Source of the DNA: an uncultured Collinsella sp.
Lineage (GTDB): Bacteria > Actinomycetota > Coriobacteriia > Coriobacteriales > Coriobacteriaceae
Reading direction: 5' to 3'
DNA: 28,071 nucleotides
Assembly (NCBI GenBank): GCA_959599095.1
Contig: CAUGGC010000025.1
Location: 1 to 28,071 of the forward strand
Shown here: piece by piece, positions 9,537 through 17,014 of the stretch
Layout: each line of letters starts with the position of its first letter
Numbering within the stretch: the first letter of the stretch is position 1
Translations under genes and position numbers: made by a program
Notes under the pieces: generated by a model
Seen by the model: only the letters and a program-made list of their open reading frames with translations
Told to the model about the DNA's origin: nothing
Databases searched by the model: none

Positions 9537-9788
9537 ATGAAGGTTTCTGAAGTTTCCGAGACTCAGGCCGATAACCTGGTCCACATGCTCGACGCTTACG
9601 CCGAGAAGGGTGGCCATCACCTGAACATCAACGTCTTCAACCGTGAGACGTTGCTCGACGCTCAGGCTCATCCCGAGAAGTACCCGCAGCTGACCATCCG
9701 CGTTTCCGGCTATGCCGTGAACTTCCACACGCTCACCAAGGAGCAGCAGGACGAGGTCATTTCGCGTACCTTCCACGACAAGTTCTAA
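9537..9788 (+). CDS. Stand-alone glycyl-radical domain of pyruvate formate-lyase
   Basis: This 83-residue protein is co-linear with the C-terminal end of PflB. It carries HHLNINVFNRETLLDA, then HPEKYPQLTIRVSGYAVNF with the radical-bearing Gly58 in RVSGY, then LTKEQQDEVISRTF. Adding it to the upstream protein gives 766 residues, close to the normal 760. It is also like the C-terminal half of the E. coli spare-part protein GrcA (YfiD, 127 residues), which docks on oxygen-cleaved PflB. Here it is adjacent to a PflB that has no radical domain of its own, so it is presumably an obligate subunit activated by the radical SAM enzyme at 17015-17833. The start follows AAGGAG (9524-9529) with seven-base spacing, in a different frame from the upstream gene. 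Confidence 0.93.
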   Translation: MKVSEVSETQADNLVHMLDAYAEKGGHHLNINVFNRETLLDAQAHPEKYPQLTIRVSGYAVNFHTLTKEQQDEVISRTFHDKF

Positions 9789-9811
9789 AGGGTTCAACTC
9801 CTGTAGGATTA

Positions 9812-9942
9812 CTGGGGCCGGTTTTGGGTTATTTCCCAAAACGTCCTCGGACATGCAAAGAGGCTCCGCTGCGCGCGTTGCGCGGCGGAGCCTCTTTGCG
9901 TCCTGCGGAATGTTTTGGGAGGTAGCCCAAACAGCCCCGGCT
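9812..9942. repeat. Nested-palindrome intergenic element, copy 1, with pfl terminator as core
   Basis: The core hairpin GCAAAGAGGCTCCGC (9855-9869) with GCGGAGCCTCTTTGC (9885-9899) is perfect, and inner GCGC pairs extend it. It should terminate the pfl operon. It is flanked by asymmetric strips CGTCCTCGGACATG (9842-9855) and CGTCCTGCGGAA (9899-9910). Outside these lie two small palindromes: GTTTTGGG-TTATTT-CCCAAAAC (9821-9842) and GTTTTGGG-AGGTAG-CCCAAAC (9912-9932). Then come GGGGCCGG on the left and CAGCCCCGG on the right. The strips recur, inverted, at 22575-22641. Confidence 0.8.
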
Positions 9943-10053
9943 GGGTCCTGTGTAGTCACCCTTTAGGCGGAACTCTCCTAATTATTTGGATGAGTCGTTT
10001 ACTTACTTGTACTGTTACCGTCATCCCGCTGTTGTTGGGGTATGCTTTGTTCG

Positions 10054-10071
10054 TATGTAAACGTATGACAT
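10054..10071. promoter_or_regulatory. LacI-type operator before the regulator gene
   Basis: TATGTAAACGTATGACAT reads on the other strand as ATGTCATACGTTTACATA. It matches the operators in front of the GH32 gene (core ATGTCAnnCGTTT). It overlaps a weak -10 (TTGTTG 10032-10037, TATGTA 10054-10059), so autoregulation is likely. Confidence 0.6.
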
Positions 10072-10090
10072 GTTGATGGGGGAGGGTGCT

Positions 10091-11101
10091 ATGGCTCGCG
10101 AGAGTGCTCGTTCTAAGGATACGGCTAAGCCTGGCATCAAGGAAGTTGCGGCGGTGGCGGGGGTTTCGCCTACTACGGTATCTCGTGTGCTTAATAATCG
10201 TGGCTATATTAGCCAAGAGACCCGCGATAAGGTCCATGCCGCGATGAAGCGCATCAACTATACGCCCAACGATATCGCTCGTGCCATGCTCAACGGTCGC
10301 CTGAATCTTATCGGTATGATCGTCCCCTATGTCAGCAGTCCGTTTCATGCCCAAGTGGTTCAAGTCATTGAGCATACCCTGGCCGAAAACGGTTTTAAGA
10401 TGCTGCTGTGCAATAGCGCCAATCGACCCGAGCTTGAGCGCTCTTATATCGACATGCTTCGACGCAATATGGTTGATGGCGTCATCGTCAACTCGCTTAA
10501 TATCGGTGCCGAGGCGTATGCCGAGATGGGCTTGAGTCTGGTTGGTATCGACTGCGACCTTGGCGAAGCCTCTGTTCAGATTGCGAGCGACAGCTATAGC
10601 ATCGGCGAACTTGCCACGCGTCGCCTGATCGATGACGGATGTTCACGCATCCTGTGCCTGCGCAGCAATAGCCGCATGCGCATGCCTGCCAATAAGCGTA
10701 CCGATGCCTACCTCGATGTTGTTGAGCAGGCCGGTTTGCCCGCGCTTGTCCGTGAGGTCGAGTTCGTTAAGCCCGACGACGAAAAGAGTGCGGTCGTTGC
10801 GAAGATCCTCGATGAGAACCCCGATATTGACGGCATCTTTGCGGGAGACGACACGATGGCGGCTATCTGTCTTAACGTGATGAAGCAGCGCGGCTTGAGC
10901 GCTCCGGGCGATATTAAGGTCGTGGGCGCGGATGGTGCCCGCCGCACTATGACGTTTATGCCTGACTTAACAACCGTTCGCCAAGATATCGATCGCATCG
11001 GAGAGCTCGCGGCGCAATCCATCATTGCTCTTATTAACGGCGAAAAGCCCGAATCGAATATCAAGCTCCCCGTTGAACTCATTGAGGGTAAAACCGCGTA
11101 G
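10091..11101 (+). CDS. LacI-family regulator of the sucrose/fructan locus
   Basis: The protein has 336 residues from the ATG at 10091, chosen because GGGGGAGGG lies directly upstream; an in-frame ATG at 10070 has no ribosome site and lies in the operator. The N-terminal LacI helix-turn-helix and hinge helix span about residues 15-62 (IKEVAAVAGVSPTTVSRVLNN, then YTPNDIARAM). A periplasmic-binding-protein-like sensor domain follows from about 70 to the end, with DGIFAGDDTMAAICL and VVGADGARRTMTFMPDLTTVRQD typical of the family. It is followed by the GH32-PTS-GH32 genes, and its candidate operators flank itself and that operon. The inducer is probably a fructoside, its phosphate or fructose phosphate, but this is inferred from neighbours. 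Confidence 0.93.
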   Translation: MARESARSKDTAKPGIKEVAAVAGVSPTTVSRVLNNRGYISQETRDKVHAAMKRINYTPNDIARAMLNGRLNLIGMIVPYVSSPFHAQVVQVIEHTLAENGFKMLLCNSANRPELERSYIDMLRRNMVDGVIVNSLNIGAEAYAEMGLSLVGIDCDLGEASVQIASDSYSIGELATRRLIDDGCSRILCLRSNSRMRMPANKRTDAYLDVVEQAGLPALVREVEFVKPDDEKSAVVAKILDENPDIDGIFAGDDTMAAICLNVMKQRGLSAPGDIKVVGADGARRTMTFMPDLTTVRQDIDRIGELAAQSIIALINGEKPESNIKLPVELIEGKTA

Positions 11102-11154
11102 TTCATCCCGTGCCAAAAGAATTCCTCAAACACCTCTGATGACCGTTCGCCGGC

Positions 11155-11172
11155 ATATGTCAACCGTTTGCC
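11155..11172. promoter_or_regulatory. LacI-type operator, upstream site of GH32 operon
   Basis: ATATGTCAACCGTTTGCC matches the operator core ATGTCAnnCGTTT of the locus. It lies about 50 bp upstream of the tandem pair at 11203-11238, so looping between sites is possible. Confidence 0.45.
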
Positions 11173-11202
11173 GACGACTGGAACTGCGAAAAGACGTATT
11201 GG

Positions 11203-11242
11203 TGTGAAAACGTTTGACATATGAAAACGATTGACATATCTT
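11203..11242 (+). promoter_or_regulatory. Promoter with two tandem LacI-type operators
   Basis: A strong promoter TTGACA (11214-11219), 17 bp, TATCTT (11237-11242) is covered by two operators. The first, TGTGAAAACGTTTGACAT (11203-11220), overlaps the -35 box. The second, ATGAAAACGATTGACATA (11221-11238), fills the spacer and touches the -10 box. Their CG centres are 17 bp apart. Binding of the LacI protein would block RNA polymerase directly. Confidence 0.75.
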
Positions 11243-11285
11243 GCAGTTGTACCGAGTTAGTATCTCGTGAGAAAGGAAGTCTCGG

Positions 11286-12668
11286 ATGCACAAGGTGTAT
11301 TACCAGCCTGAGGGAATTTGGGTAGGCGACATCATGCCGTACGGCGAGGACGGCACGTTCTATCTCTATCATCAGCGTGACACGCGAAACCCCGGACCTT
11401 TCGGAGAGCCGTTTGGCTGGGCACTCGCGACAACCAAGGACTTCGTCAATTACAAAGACTTTGGCGAGAGCCTTGAGCGTGGCGGCGACGAGGAAGTCGA
11501 CCAGTATGTTTATGCCGGCACGGTGTTTAAGGTGGGCGACAAGTACCATGCGCTCTACACTGGTTGCAATCGCGATAAGGTCAAGGCACGCTTGATGAAG
11601 CAGGTTCTTCTTCACGCAACGAGTGACGACGCCGTCAAGTGGGAGAAGAACATCGCCGAGACGCTGCTTCCGCCCCAGGAGGGTTACGATGACCGCAACT
11701 GGCGCGATCCCTTTGTGCTTTGGGATGAGGAGAACGAAGAGTACATGCTCATCCTCGGCACGCGTGTGGGCGAGGACAAGCGTCTGATGACCGGTCGTCT
11801 GGTCAAGTTCACCTCCAAGGACCTGGATACCTGGGAGTTCCAGGGCGACTGGTGGAATCCGGGCCTGTACACCATGTTCGAGATGCCTGATCTCTTTAAG
11901 ATGGGCGACTGGTGGTATCTGGTGTTCTCCGAGTACAGTGATGGCAACAAGACCCGTTACCGCATGTCTCGCTCTATCAACGGTCCTTGGATCACTCCTG
12001 CGGACGATTCCTTCGATGGCCGCGCGTACTATGCCGCGCGTACCGCATTTGACGGCGAGCGCCGCGTTCTCTTTGGTTGGGTTCCTACGCGTGACGAGGG
12101 CGGTGACCCCAGCTCTTACCTGTGGGGTGGCACCTTTATGCCTCTCGAGATCGTTCAGCGTGCCGACGGAACGCTCGGCACCAAGCTCCCTGACAGCATG
12201 CTTGGCGCCTTTGGCGAGGCTAAGGCAGTCGAGGCCTTTGAGCTTTCCTGCGAGTCGGGCAAGGTCGAGCAGGTGCTCGCCGCGGATGCCGGTTCCACCT
12301 ATATGCTCGATGCCGACATCGAGCTCGCCGGTGACGCTGCCGGCTTCTCGGTGAAGCTTGCCGAGGACGCCGAGTCCGGTCTTGCCTATGAGTTCCGCGC
12401 CAACCTGCGTGAGGGCAAGCTCGAGTTTACGGCGGCCCCCCAGTATCCGTGGTTCCAGGTCAACAACATGGGCCTCGAGCGTCCGTTGTTCTTTAAGGGC
12501 GAGGGCACTCATCATGTGCGCCTGGTCGTTGACGACGATATCGCGACCATCTTTGTCGATGATGTTGCGCTTAACGCGCGCTTCTGCAATAAGCAGGGCC
12601 AGGGTGTGGCACTGACGGTCACCGACGGTACGCTCAAGTGCGCAAATGCAACGATCGCGTCTCTGTAA
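11286..12668 (+). CDS. GH32-like beta-fructosidase with atypical nucleophile motif
   Basis: This 460-residue protein has the GH32 five-bladed propeller signature residues. WRDPF (Arg140-Asp141-Pro142) gives the transition-state stabiliser, and EMPDLF gives Glu199 as acid/base. The nucleophile should be Asp15 in VGDIMPYG, replacing the usual WMNDPNG. A beta-sandwich-like tail covers about residues 310-460. No signal peptide is seen, so it acts in the cytoplasm. The start follows AAAGGAAG. It is the first gene of an operon with a PTS EIIBC, so it probably cleaves a phosphorylated or intact fructose-containing oligosaccharide. GH32 members with this divergent motif include fructan- and difructose-related enzymes, so sucrose need not be the substrate. 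Confidence 0.85.
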   Translation: MHKVYYQPEGIWVGDIMPYGEDGTFYLYHQRDTRNPGPFGEPFGWALATTKDFVNYKDFGESLERGGDEEVDQYVYAGTVFKVGDKYHALYTGCNRDKVKARLMKQVLLHATSDDAVKWEKNIAETLLPPQEGYDDRNWRDPFVLWDEENEEYMLILGTRVGEDKRLMTGRLVKFTSKDLDTWEFQGDWWNPGLYTMFEMPDLFKMGDWWYLVFSEYSDGNKTRYRMSRSINGPWITPADDSFDGRAYYAARTAFDGERRVLFGWVPTRDEGGDPSSYLWGGTFMPLEIVQRADGTLGTKLPDSMLGAFGEAKAVEAFELSCESGKVEQVLAADAGSTYMLDADIELAGDAAGFSVKLAEDAESGLAYEFRANLREGKLEFTAAPQYPWFQVNNMGLERPLFFKGEGTHHVRLVVDDDIATIFVDDVALNARFCNKQGQGVALTVTDGTLKCANATIASL

Positions 12669-12672
12669 TGGC

Positions 12673-12690
12673 ATCAAAACGTTTTATGAT
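12673..12690. promoter_or_regulatory. Possible LacI-type operator between GH32 and PTS genes
   Basis: ATCAAAACGTTTTATGAT is centred on the perfect AAAACGTTTT (12676-12685) and resembles the operators at 11203-11238. It sits in the 45-base gap between the GH32 stop and the PTS start. It may act as an internal auxiliary operator. Confidence 0.4.
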
Positions 12691-12713
12691 TTCGTAAGGG
12701 AATGGAGAGGAAC

Positions 12714-14165
12714 ATGGACTACAAAGTAGTGTCTCAGCAAGTCGTCGATAACGTCGGCGGTCTGGAGAACATCGAGGGCGCCACGCATTGCGTTACGCGT
12801 CTGCGTCTGGTGCTCAAGGATACGAGCAAGTACAACAAGGCCGAGCTCGAGAACATCGATGGCGTCAAGGGCGTGCTGTACAACAGCGGCCAGCTCATGA
12901 TCATCTTCGGTACCGGTACCGTCAACAAGGTCTACGATGAGTTTATGGCTCTGACGGGCGTTAAGGAGATCAGCGCTTCCGAGGTCAAGGGCGCCGAGGC
13001 GGACAAGAAGGGCAAGTTCTTCTCGGTCCTCAAGGTATTCTCGGATATCTTTATCCCCATCATTCCCGCTTTCGTCGGCGCTGCTATCATCATCGGCCTT
13101 AAGTCGCTGATCGTTGCCAACGGCCTCTTTGGCATGGAGGGCAGCCTTGCCGACCACAGCGAGTTCCTCAAGAACCTCGCAAGCTTCTTTGCCATTATCG
13201 CCACCACGTTTGACTACCTGCCTGTCCTGGTTATGTACAGCGCGGTGAAGCGTTTTGGCGGTAACCCGATTCTGGGCATCCTCGTCGGTATCGTCATGGT
13301 TCACCCGAGCCTTATGAACCGCAACACGTTCGTTATGGATCCGACGGGTGCTGAGTACTGGAACTTTGGTCCGCTCTCCATTCCCATGGTTGCTTTCCAG
13401 GGCGGTGTGTTCCCTGCAATCCTGACTGCCTGGTTTATGGCCAAGGTCGAAAAGATTGCCCAGAAGTACATCCCCGAGGTCGTCTCGTTCGTCTTTGTCC
13501 CGACCGTTACCCTGATTCTTGCTAACGTCGCCCTGTTCACCGTGTTCGGCCCGCTCGGCAACCTGATCGGCGACGTCCTCGCCGGTGTAATCGATATCCT
13601 GTACAACAGGATGGGCGTCTTCGGTGCCTTTGTCTTTGCCGCATTCCTGCAGCCGCTCGTCGTTACCGGTACGCATCAGTTCATCCAGGGTATCGAGGCA
13701 AACCTCGTCGCCACGACTGGCTTCAACTACATCCAGGCCATCTGGTCGGTTTCCATCATCGCCCAGGGCGGCGGCGCCATCGGCATGTACCTCATTCACA
13801 AGAAGCATCCCAAAGAGCGCAACATCTGCATGTCGTCCTTTATCCCGACGCTGGTCGGTATCTCCGAGCCCGCAATCTTTGCTGCAAACATGCGCTACTC
13901 GATCATCCCGTTCATCTGCGCTTGCATCGGTGCAGGCTGCGGCGGTGCCTTCGTGAAGCTCTTTGAGGTGCGCGCCATCGGTCAGGGTCTGACCGGCGTG
14001 CTTGGCCTGCTCATCGTCACGCCCGAGACGCTCGTGTGGTATGTGGCTGGCAATCTCATCGCCTTTATCGTGCCGATCGTCTTGATCTTTGCCTACAACA
14101 AGGCAAAGGGCGTGCCGACCACTGATGAAGAGGGCGCTGGTGCTGGCTTTGATGTCAGCTTCTAG
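12714..14165 (+). CDS. PTS EIIBC permease, sucrose/beta-glucoside type
   Basis: This 483-residue protein has an EIIB domain (residues 1-90) with phosphorylated Cys26 in ATHCVTRLR, followed by an EIIC membrane domain (about 105-470). The EIIC shows PIIPAFVGAAIIIG, GTHQFIQGIEANL and the GISEPAIFA motif of the glucose/sucrose superfamily. Start 12714 is preferred over the in-frame ATG at 12702 because GGAGAGG lies five bases before it. There is no EIIA domain or EIIA gene nearby, so the phosphate must come from an EIIA encoded elsewhere, as known for many EIIBC-Scr proteins. It would import and 6-phosphorylate sucrose or a short fructoside for the flanking GH32 enzymes. Confidence 0.93.
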   Translation: MDYKVVSQQVVDNVGGLENIEGATHCVTRLRLVLKDTSKYNKAELENIDGVKGVLYNSGQLMIIFGTGTVNKVYDEFMALTGVKEISASEVKGAEADKKGKFFSVLKVFSDIFIPIIPAFVGAAIIIGLKSLIVANGLFGMEGSLADHSEFLKNLASFFAIIATTFDYLPVLVMYSAVKRFGGNPILGILVGIVMVHPSLMNRNTFVMDPTGAEYWNFGPLSIPMVAFQGGVFPAILTAWFMAKVEKIAQKYIPEVVSFVFVPTVTLILANVALFTVFGPLGNLIGDVLAGVIDILYNRMGVFGAFVFAAFLQPLVVTGTHQFIQGIEANLVATTGFNYIQAIWSVSIIAQGGGAIGMYLIHKKHPKERNICMSSFIPTLVGISEPAIFAANMRYSIIPFICACIGAGCGGAFVKLFEVRAIGQGLTGVLGLLIVTPETLVWYVAGNLIAFIVPIVLIFAYNKAKGVPTTDEEGAGAGFDVSF

Positions 14166-14202
14166 TTGAGCCGTTCAGCGTAATCTGAGGATAAGTCCAT
14201 TT

Positions 14203-14244
14203 GGGGAAGGGCGTTCGACTCGTGTGAGTCGAGCGTCCTTCCCC
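14203..14244 (+). terminator. Large hairpin between PTS and second GH32 gene
   Basis: GGGGAAGGGCGTTCGACTC (14203-14221) pairs over loop GTGT with GAGTCGAGCGTCCTTCCCC (14226-14244), 19 bp with two wobbles. The following ATAGACG has no U run, so it may be an intercistronic stabiliser or weak terminator and not a full stop. It ends 22 bases before the next start. Confidence 0.55.
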
Positions 14245-14266
14245 ATAGACGAGAAAGTCAACGGCG

Positions 14267-15709
14267 ATGTTTAATCAAAAAAATAAGGTGACACGCGCGG
14301 ACTATGAGCAGTGGCGTGCCGGACAGGATGAGACGGCGGGTCGCATCGCGTCCGACCCCGATAGGCTCCTGTTCCATGTGGAGCCTGAGCTTGGCTGGCT
14401 CAACGACCCCAACGGTTTGGTGCAGATCGGTGATACGTATCACATCTATCACCAATACGATCCATTCGATGCTGCGCATGACGGTCCAGTGCTTTGGAAT
14501 CATCTGACAACAAAGGATTTTGTGACGTACGAGAATCGCGGCCCTGTGCTGTTCCCCGATTCCGATTTGGATTCGAGCGGAGCGTATTCTGGTTCTGCCT
14601 TTGTACACGACGGCAAGATTCACTACTTCTATACCGGCAACGTCAAGCATTTTGACCGCGATGATTACGACTACGTGTTGACGGGCCGTGAGCAAAACCA
14701 GATTCATGTGGTTGCCGAGAACCCCGACGAATTGGGCGAGAAGCGCATAGCTGTTGGGCCGGTCGATTACCCCGACGATATCGGTACGCACGTGCGTGAT
14801 CCCAAAATCCTTGAACACGATGGTATCTACTACATGGTTCTGGGCGCTCGTACGAAAGACGACCGCGGCTGCGTGCTTGTCTATACCTCGAGCAATCTAG
14901 AGGACTGGAGCTATGCGACGCGCATTGAGTTGGGCGAGAAGTTTGGCTTTATGTGGGAGTGCCCCGATCTGTTTGAGCTCGATGGTGAGCTTATTCTCGT
15001 TTGCTGTCCGCAGGGTGTGTCCGCCGATGGATGGCGTTACCGCAATCCGCACCAGTGCGTGTGGTTTCCCATCGAGGCCGATTGGGAGGCGCCGAGTTTT
15101 AAGATCGCCGGGCAGGGCATGCCCCCGATGGTCGATGCCGGCTTTGATTTCTACGCACCGCAGTCTTTTGAGGATGCTGCGGGTTGGCGTTTGATGATCG
15201 GGTGGTCGGGTTGCCCCGATGCGACGGCAAAAAGCCCGACGGTGGCACGCGGGTGGCAGTGCGCGTTGACGGTGCCGAGAAAACTGAGCATGCGCGATGG
15301 TAAGCTCTGTCAGCAGCCGGTGCACGAGATTGAGAGGATGCGCGGCGACTGCGTTTGCGCGACAGGCGGTGAAACCGTTGAGGAGCCGGGCCGCCTGTTT
15401 GATCTTGTGGTTTCCTGTGAGGGCGCCCAGGTGATCGAGCTCGAAATCCGCAAGGGTGTCTTTGTGCGCTATGCAGACGGGATGCTTACCCTCGACATGG
15501 GTGACGAAGGCTATGGGCGCGACCAGAGGTCGATCGAGCTCAGCGAGCTTCGCGACCTGCGCGTGCTTTCGGACACTACGATGGTCGAGATTTTTGCAAA
15601 TGGCGGCGAGGCGGCACTTACGAGCCGTACCTATTCGCCGGCGGTTCCGGCGATGGAGCTGCACGCCGAGGGTGCGGCATCGATGAATTTCTACCGCCTC
15701 GTGCATTAA
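14267..15709 (+). CDS. scrB: GH32 sucrose-6-phosphate hydrolase
   Basis: This 480-residue protein has the classical GH32 motifs. WLNDPNG gives nucleophile Asp47. FYTGN is at 121-125, VRDPKI gives Asp178, and ECPDLF gives acid/base Glu231. A C-terminal beta-sandwich domain follows from about 350 and includes the typical VEIFANGGEAALTSR strand. It is cytoplasmic (no signal peptide) and would split sucrose-6-phosphate into glucose-6-phosphate and fructose. Its length fits ScrB (about 450-490). It is the third gene after the LacI-controlled promoter. No LacI-type operator is seen directly before it, and its ribosome site (GAGAAAG) is weak, so expression relative to the PTS may be lower. Confidence 0.9.
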   Translation: MFNQKNKVTRADYEQWRAGQDETAGRIASDPDRLLFHVEPELGWLNDPNGLVQIGDTYHIYHQYDPFDAAHDGPVLWNHLTTKDFVTYENRGPVLFPDSDLDSSGAYSGSAFVHDGKIHYFYTGNVKHFDRDDYDYVLTGREQNQIHVVAENPDELGEKRIAVGPVDYPDDIGTHVRDPKILEHDGIYYMVLGARTKDDRGCVLVYTSSNLEDWSYATRIELGEKFGFMWECPDLFELDGELILVCCPQGVSADGWRYRNPHQCVWFPIEADWEAPSFKIAGQGMPPMVDAGFDFYAPQSFEDAAGWRLMIGWSGCPDATAKSPTVARGWQCALTVPRKLSMRDGKLCQQPVHEIERMRGDCVCATGGETVEEPGRLFDLVVSCEGAQVIELEIRKGVFVRYADGMLTLDMGDEGYGRDQRSIELSELRDLRVLSDTTMVEIFANGGEAALTSRTYSPAVPAMELHAEGAASMNFYRLVH

Positions 15710-15780
15710 CCGTGCGTGGAGCACGATTGGATTTGCTGGACGGAATGTGTCGCAGTTGTCGCGGCCAACTACCGCTTACC

Positions 15781-15800
15781 GCATATAGCGACCGTTTGCG
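15781..15800. promoter_or_regulatory. Orphan operator-like site downstream of scrB
   Basis: GCATATAGCGACCGTTTGCG resembles the operator region at 11154-11171 (GCATATGTCAACCGTTTGCC), with ACCGTTTGC and GCATAT shared at the same spacing. It stands between scrB and degV. A -10-like TAGAAT at 15830-15835 follows, without a clear -35. Confidence 0.3.
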
Positions 15801-15861
15801 GAATAAGTAACCCTCCTTAATAAACCGTGTAGAATCCTAGATAAGCACGGAGTTTTCCAGG

Positions 15862-15900
15862 GAGACGCTGTCCTTTGTTATGTGCAAGGGGCGGCGTCTC
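15862..15900 (+). terminator. Hairpin between scrB and degV
   Basis: GAGACGCTGTCCTTTG (15862-15877) pairs fully, with three wobbles, with CAAGGGGCGGCGTCTC (15885-15900) over loop TTATGTG. A short TTT follows. It is probably the terminator of the sucrose operon. It would lie in the degV leader if degV is transcribed from 15830. Confidence 0.5.
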
Positions 15901-15985
15901 TTTGGCGCTTGGACACTGTTGTGCAACAGTGCGGCGGCGCGTGCCATGTATTGAAAACCCAATGTCGAGATGGGTCGTGATAATA

Positions 15986-16840
15986 ATGGGCAAGTACGTA
16001 ATCGTGGTCGAGTCTGGGTCGGATGTGACGCCGGAGCTCTGCGAGCGCTACGGCATCGTGCGCGTGCCCATGCATGTCATGATTGGTGACGAGACCGTCG
16101 AGGACGGCTCGATCGATCCGCTCGAGATTTATTCGCGCTGCAACGAGTTTGGCGTGATGCCCAGGACCAGCGGTTGCGCGCCGGCAGATTTCTCCCGCGT
16201 GTACGACCGTATCCATGCCGAGCAGCCCGATGCGACCATTCTGCATCTTGCGTACTCCGAGGCCACGACCTGCTCGCATCAATCATCGAAGATCGCCGCC
16301 AAGGGTCGCGACTACGTGTTCTCCATGGACACGCGCTTTGTCTCGGTGGGTCAGTCGCTCGTTGTCGTCGAGACCGCCAAATACATCGAGGCTCACCCCA
16401 ATGCCACCGTCGACGAGATCTTTGCATTTACGAATTCCGTCATGGACCGCGTGCTGCTGGGCTTTGTTCCTACCGATCTTGCCTTTCTTAAGGCGGGCGG
16501 TCGCTTGTCCAACGTCGCATTCCTTGGCGCCCATCTGCTCAAGATTAAGCCCTGCATTGAGGTGACGGGCGGCAAGTTCGTGGCGACCAAGAAGTTCCGC
16601 GGCTCTATGCTCAAGTGCGCCCGCGCCTTTATTGACCACATGGTTGCGAAGGGCGAGATTGACTACTCGCACATTGGCTTGGCGTATTCGGTGGGCCTTT
16701 CCCAGGAGCTGCGCGATGACATGGAAGTCTATGCGCATGACCTGGGCTTTAAGGACGTTACCTGGACTCAGGTCGGCGGCGTCATCTCGAGCCATTGCGG
16801 CCCGACCGCCTTCGGTGCGGTGCTCACGCTTAAGGCGTAA
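15986..16840 (+). CDS. DegV-family fatty-acid-binding protein
   Basis: This 284-residue DegV protein begins MGKYVIVVESGSDV. Its family marks are the N-terminal VESGSDVTPEL, PRTSGCAPADF (lipid-carboxylate contact region), LAYSEATTCSHQSS, FLKAGGRLSN and the final GGVISSHCGPTAFG. DegV (FakB-like) proteins bind a fatty acid in a two-domain fold and present it to a fatty-acid kinase, so this one may handle host- or diet-derived fatty acids. The start was set at 15986 because the upstream in-frame ATG (15962) has no ribosome site and adds residues not seen in the family. The site before 15986 (GAGATGGG) is weak. No fakA-like kinase is in the window. Confidence 0.88.
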   Translation: MGKYVIVVESGSDVTPELCERYGIVRVPMHVMIGDETVEDGSIDPLEIYSRCNEFGVMPRTSGCAPADFSRVYDRIHAEQPDATILHLAYSEATTCSHQSSKIAAKGRDYVFSMDTRFVSVGQSLVVVETAKYIEAHPNATVDEIFAFTNSVMDRVLLGFVPTDLAFLKAGGRLSNVAFLGAHLLKIKPCIEVTGGKFVATKKFRGSMLKCARAFIDHMVAKGEIDYSHIGLAYSVGLSQELRDDMEVYAHDLGFKDVTWTQVGGVISSHCGPTAFGAVLTLKA

Positions 16841-16882
16841 AGGCCGCAGGCGAGCGTTCTTCAGCCTGACATCTCGACGTAG

Positions 16883-16904
16883 CCCCCAGCCATGGTGATG
16901 GGGG
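16883..16904 (+). terminator. Short hairpin after degV
   Basis: CCCCCA (16883-16888) and TGGGGG (16899-16904) form a 6-bp GC stem, followed by ATAGATTAAAA. It is a weak terminator candidate. Next, CGTTTAAACG (16936-16945) is a perfect 10-bp palindrome and TAGAAT (16959-16964) is a possible -10 box for the activase gene. Confidence 0.35.
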
Positions 16905-17014
16905 ATAGATTAAAACGTGCCGTTCTAGTCCGAGACGTTTAAACGCAAACGCATGGGCTAGAATGGCTCTGGCATTTTAATTGGTTGCATCCAAGGAGAG
17001 GCAAGGTAGCGCGA

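Noticed and set aside
9812..9942. CRISPR repeat
   Set aside because: The copies are far apart and built of inverted arms; there are no regularly spaced direct repeats and no cas genes.
11160..12677. 505-codon minus-strand frame opposite the first GH32 gene
   Set aside because: It covers the promoter and operators and has no domain; the plus strand encodes a clear GH32 enzyme.
15875..15985. N-terminal extension of DegV
   Set aside because: The frame is open, but it runs through the hairpin at 15862-15900, lacks a ribosome site and adds sequence unlike DegV.
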